A stretch of 5,298 bases of DNA from Spirochaetia bacterium (GTDB lineage: Bacteria > Spirochaetota > Spirochaetia > Treponematales > Treponemataceae): the NCBI GenBank assembly GCA_900770075.1, contig CAAGIZ010000194.1, positions 1 to 5,298 of the forward strand. The letters are read 5' to 3'. Positions 4,031 through 5,298 of this stretch are shown piece after piece. A model generated the notes under the pieces. That model was not told the DNA's origin and ran no database searches. It saw nothing but the letters and a program-made list of their open reading frames with translations. Positions within the stretch are counted from its first letter, which is position 1; every line of letters begins with the position of its first letter. Made by a program: the position numbers and the translations under genes.

Positions 4031-5298
4031 GTGTATACTCCCGTAAATCCAAAACCAGATTTCCCTAAGCAGGAAGAAGAAGTTTTAAAATTCTGGGAAA
4101 AAAACGATATTTTTAATAAATCAATCCGTCAGCGCGACAAGGCTGAAGAATTTGTATTCTTTGACGGTCCTCCTTTTGCAACAGGACTTCCTCATTTCGG
4201 TCATTTCATTCCATCTACTATAAAGGACATCATTCCCCGCTACCAGACAATGAAGGGCAAAAAAGTTGAGCGCCGCTTCGGCTGGGACTGTCACGGTCTT
4301 CCTGTAGAAAACCTGATTGAAAAAGAACTGGGAATCAACTCCAAGCACGAAATCGAAGCCTACGGAGTTGCAAATTTCAACGACAAATGCCGGGCTTCGG
4401 TTTTAAAATACACCTCAGAATGGCGCAAAACAATCACCCGTATGGGGCGCTGGGTTGATTTTGACAACGACTACAAGACCATGAACCCTGACTACATGGA
4501 ATCCATTTGGTGGGTTGCAAAATCCCTTTGGGACAAGGGTCTTATTTACGAAGGCCAGTACATCCTGCCTTACTGTCCGAGGTGTGCAACGGTTCTTTCC
4601 ACCCATGAACTGGCTCAGGGCTACAAGGACGTAAAGGATACCGCCGTAACCGTGCGCTTTAAGGTTACAAAGGCTCCTGCCGCCATAGACGACAGCGACA
4701 TGGAAAATGGCAATACTTATTTTATCGCCTGGACAACCACTCCATGGACGCTGCCTTCAAACCTGGGGCTTTGTATGGGGCCGGACATCGACTATGTAAA
4801 AATTCTCGATAAGCAGAGCGGCGACTTTTACATCTTTGCGGAAGCAAGGCTTTCTGCCTACTACAAGAATCCAGAAGACTACGAAATAATCTACAGGCGC
4901 AAGGGAAAGGATTTCGTCGGTGCAAGATATGAGCCTCTTTTCCCTTATTTTGCCGGTCTTTCTGACCCTGCAGAATGTGAAAGAATTTCCGGTCAGAAGT
5001 GTCAGGAAGGTGCTTTCAGAATGTTCAATGCCGCTTACGTTTCTACAGAAGACGGTACGGGCATCGTTCATATTGCACCTGCCTTTGGTGAGGACGATAA
5101 TCTGGTCTTTAAGGGCAGCGGAGTTCCTAACGTTGAACCTATCGACGCTGAGTGTAAGTTTACGGCAGAGGTATCGGACTATCAGGGACGTTTTGTAAAG
5201 GACTGCGACAGGGACATCTGCGACCGGCTCAAGGCTGAGAAAAAACTTGTAAAAAAAGAACAGTACGAACACTCTTATCCTCACTGCTGGAGGTGTTC
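4031..5298 (+). CDS. ileS: Isoleucine--tRNA ligase, type 2 (eukaryote-like), 5' part only
   Basis: The first 422 codons plus two bases are present; the window ends before the KMSKS loop and the anticodon-binding domain of a protein usually over 1,000 residues. The enzyme charges tRNA-Ile with isoleucine in the cytoplasm and hydrolyses misattached valine. Visible motifs: DGPPFATGLPHFGH at 45-58, holding the HIGH-type signature HFGH (55-58); RRFGWDCHGLPVE shortly after; a CPRC pair (Cys182 and Cys185); the editing-domain WTTTPWTLPSN at 234-244; GTGIVHIAPAFGEDD at 342-356 with the conserved editing aspartates; and CWRC at 419-422, beginning the second zinc-type cysteine pair. GLPHFGH and GWDCHGLPVE mark the type 2 (eukaryotic/archaeal-like) class found in spirochaetes, not the E. 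coli type. It starts at GTG with a good AGAGG site and probably has its own promoter. Confidence 0.96.
   Translation, partial: MYTPVNPKPDFPKQEEEVLKFWEKNDIFNKSIRQRDKAEEFVFFDGPPFATGLPHFGHFIPSTIKDIIPRYQTMKGKKVERRFGWDCHGLPVENLIEKELGINSKHEIEAYGVANFNDKCRASVLKYTSEWRKTITRMGRWVDFDNDYKTMNPDYMESIWWVAKSLWDKGLIYEGQYILPYCPRCATVLSTHELAQGYKDVKDTAVTVRFKVTKAPAAIDDSDMENGNTYFIAWTTTPWTLPSNLGLCMGPDIDYVKILDKQSGDFYIFAEARLSAYYKNPEDYEIIYRRKGKDFVGARYEPLFPYFAGLSDPAECERISGQKCQEGAFRMFNAAYVSTEDGTGIVHIAPAFGEDDNLVFKGSGVPNVEPIDAECKFTAEVSDYQGRFVKDCDRDICDRLKAEKKLVKKEQYEHSYPHCWRC

Noticed and set aside
4757..5284. 175-codon minus-strand reading frame
   Set aside because: It lies entirely antisense to ileS, whose motifs are unmistakable. 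It is a by-product of ileS codon use.

Overview
The window looks like a chromosomal segment of a spirochaete, most likely a Treponema. Three things point this way. FlbB is a periplasmic-flagellar collar protein known essentially from spirochaetes. It sits directly upstream of a fliK-like (tap1-like) gene. The isoleucyl-tRNA synthetase is of the eukaryote-like (type 2) kind that spirochaetes carry. The genus call is inference from gene content, and no rRNA or other marker is present.

Layout, left to right, with all genes on the + strand: (1) 1-67, a 67-bp repeat with a strong hairpin, cut by the window edge. (2) 129-758, flbB. (3) A 104-bp gap that carries what looks like a fragment of a dispersed repeat. 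(4) 863-2260, fliK, ending in a recognisable hook-length-control C-terminal domain. (5) 2261-2600, a non-coding stretch. It holds a possible 24-codon mini-ORF, an inverted copy of the 67-bp repeat (66/67 identical), a second hairpin built from the same short words, and a GC-rich repeat block. (6) About 2650-3660, a secreted or envelope protein I do not recognise, with a very T-rich signal-peptide region. (7) 3661-4030, a 370-bp gene-free region. It contains a second GC-rich repeat block in the opposite orientation, a 17-bp tandem duplication and plausible promoter elements. (8) 4031 to the end, the first 422 codons of ileS, starting at GTG behind a good ribosome binding site.

flbB and fliK belong together functionally: FlbB acts at the collar or base of the periplasmic flagellum and FliK controls hook length. 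In the treponemes and Borrelia I know, fliK (tap1) is followed by flgD and flgE. Here the flagellar gene run stops at fliK, and the flbB-fliK pair is bracketed by long inverted repeats. The unknown secreted protein and ileS have no evident functional link to the flagellar genes or to each other.

The most interesting content is non-coding: an inverted pair of palindromic repeats around a two-gene flagellar module, and a second, more diverged repeat family found in three intergenic spaces. No known defence system, CRISPR array, tRNA, rRNA or transposase gene was seen.
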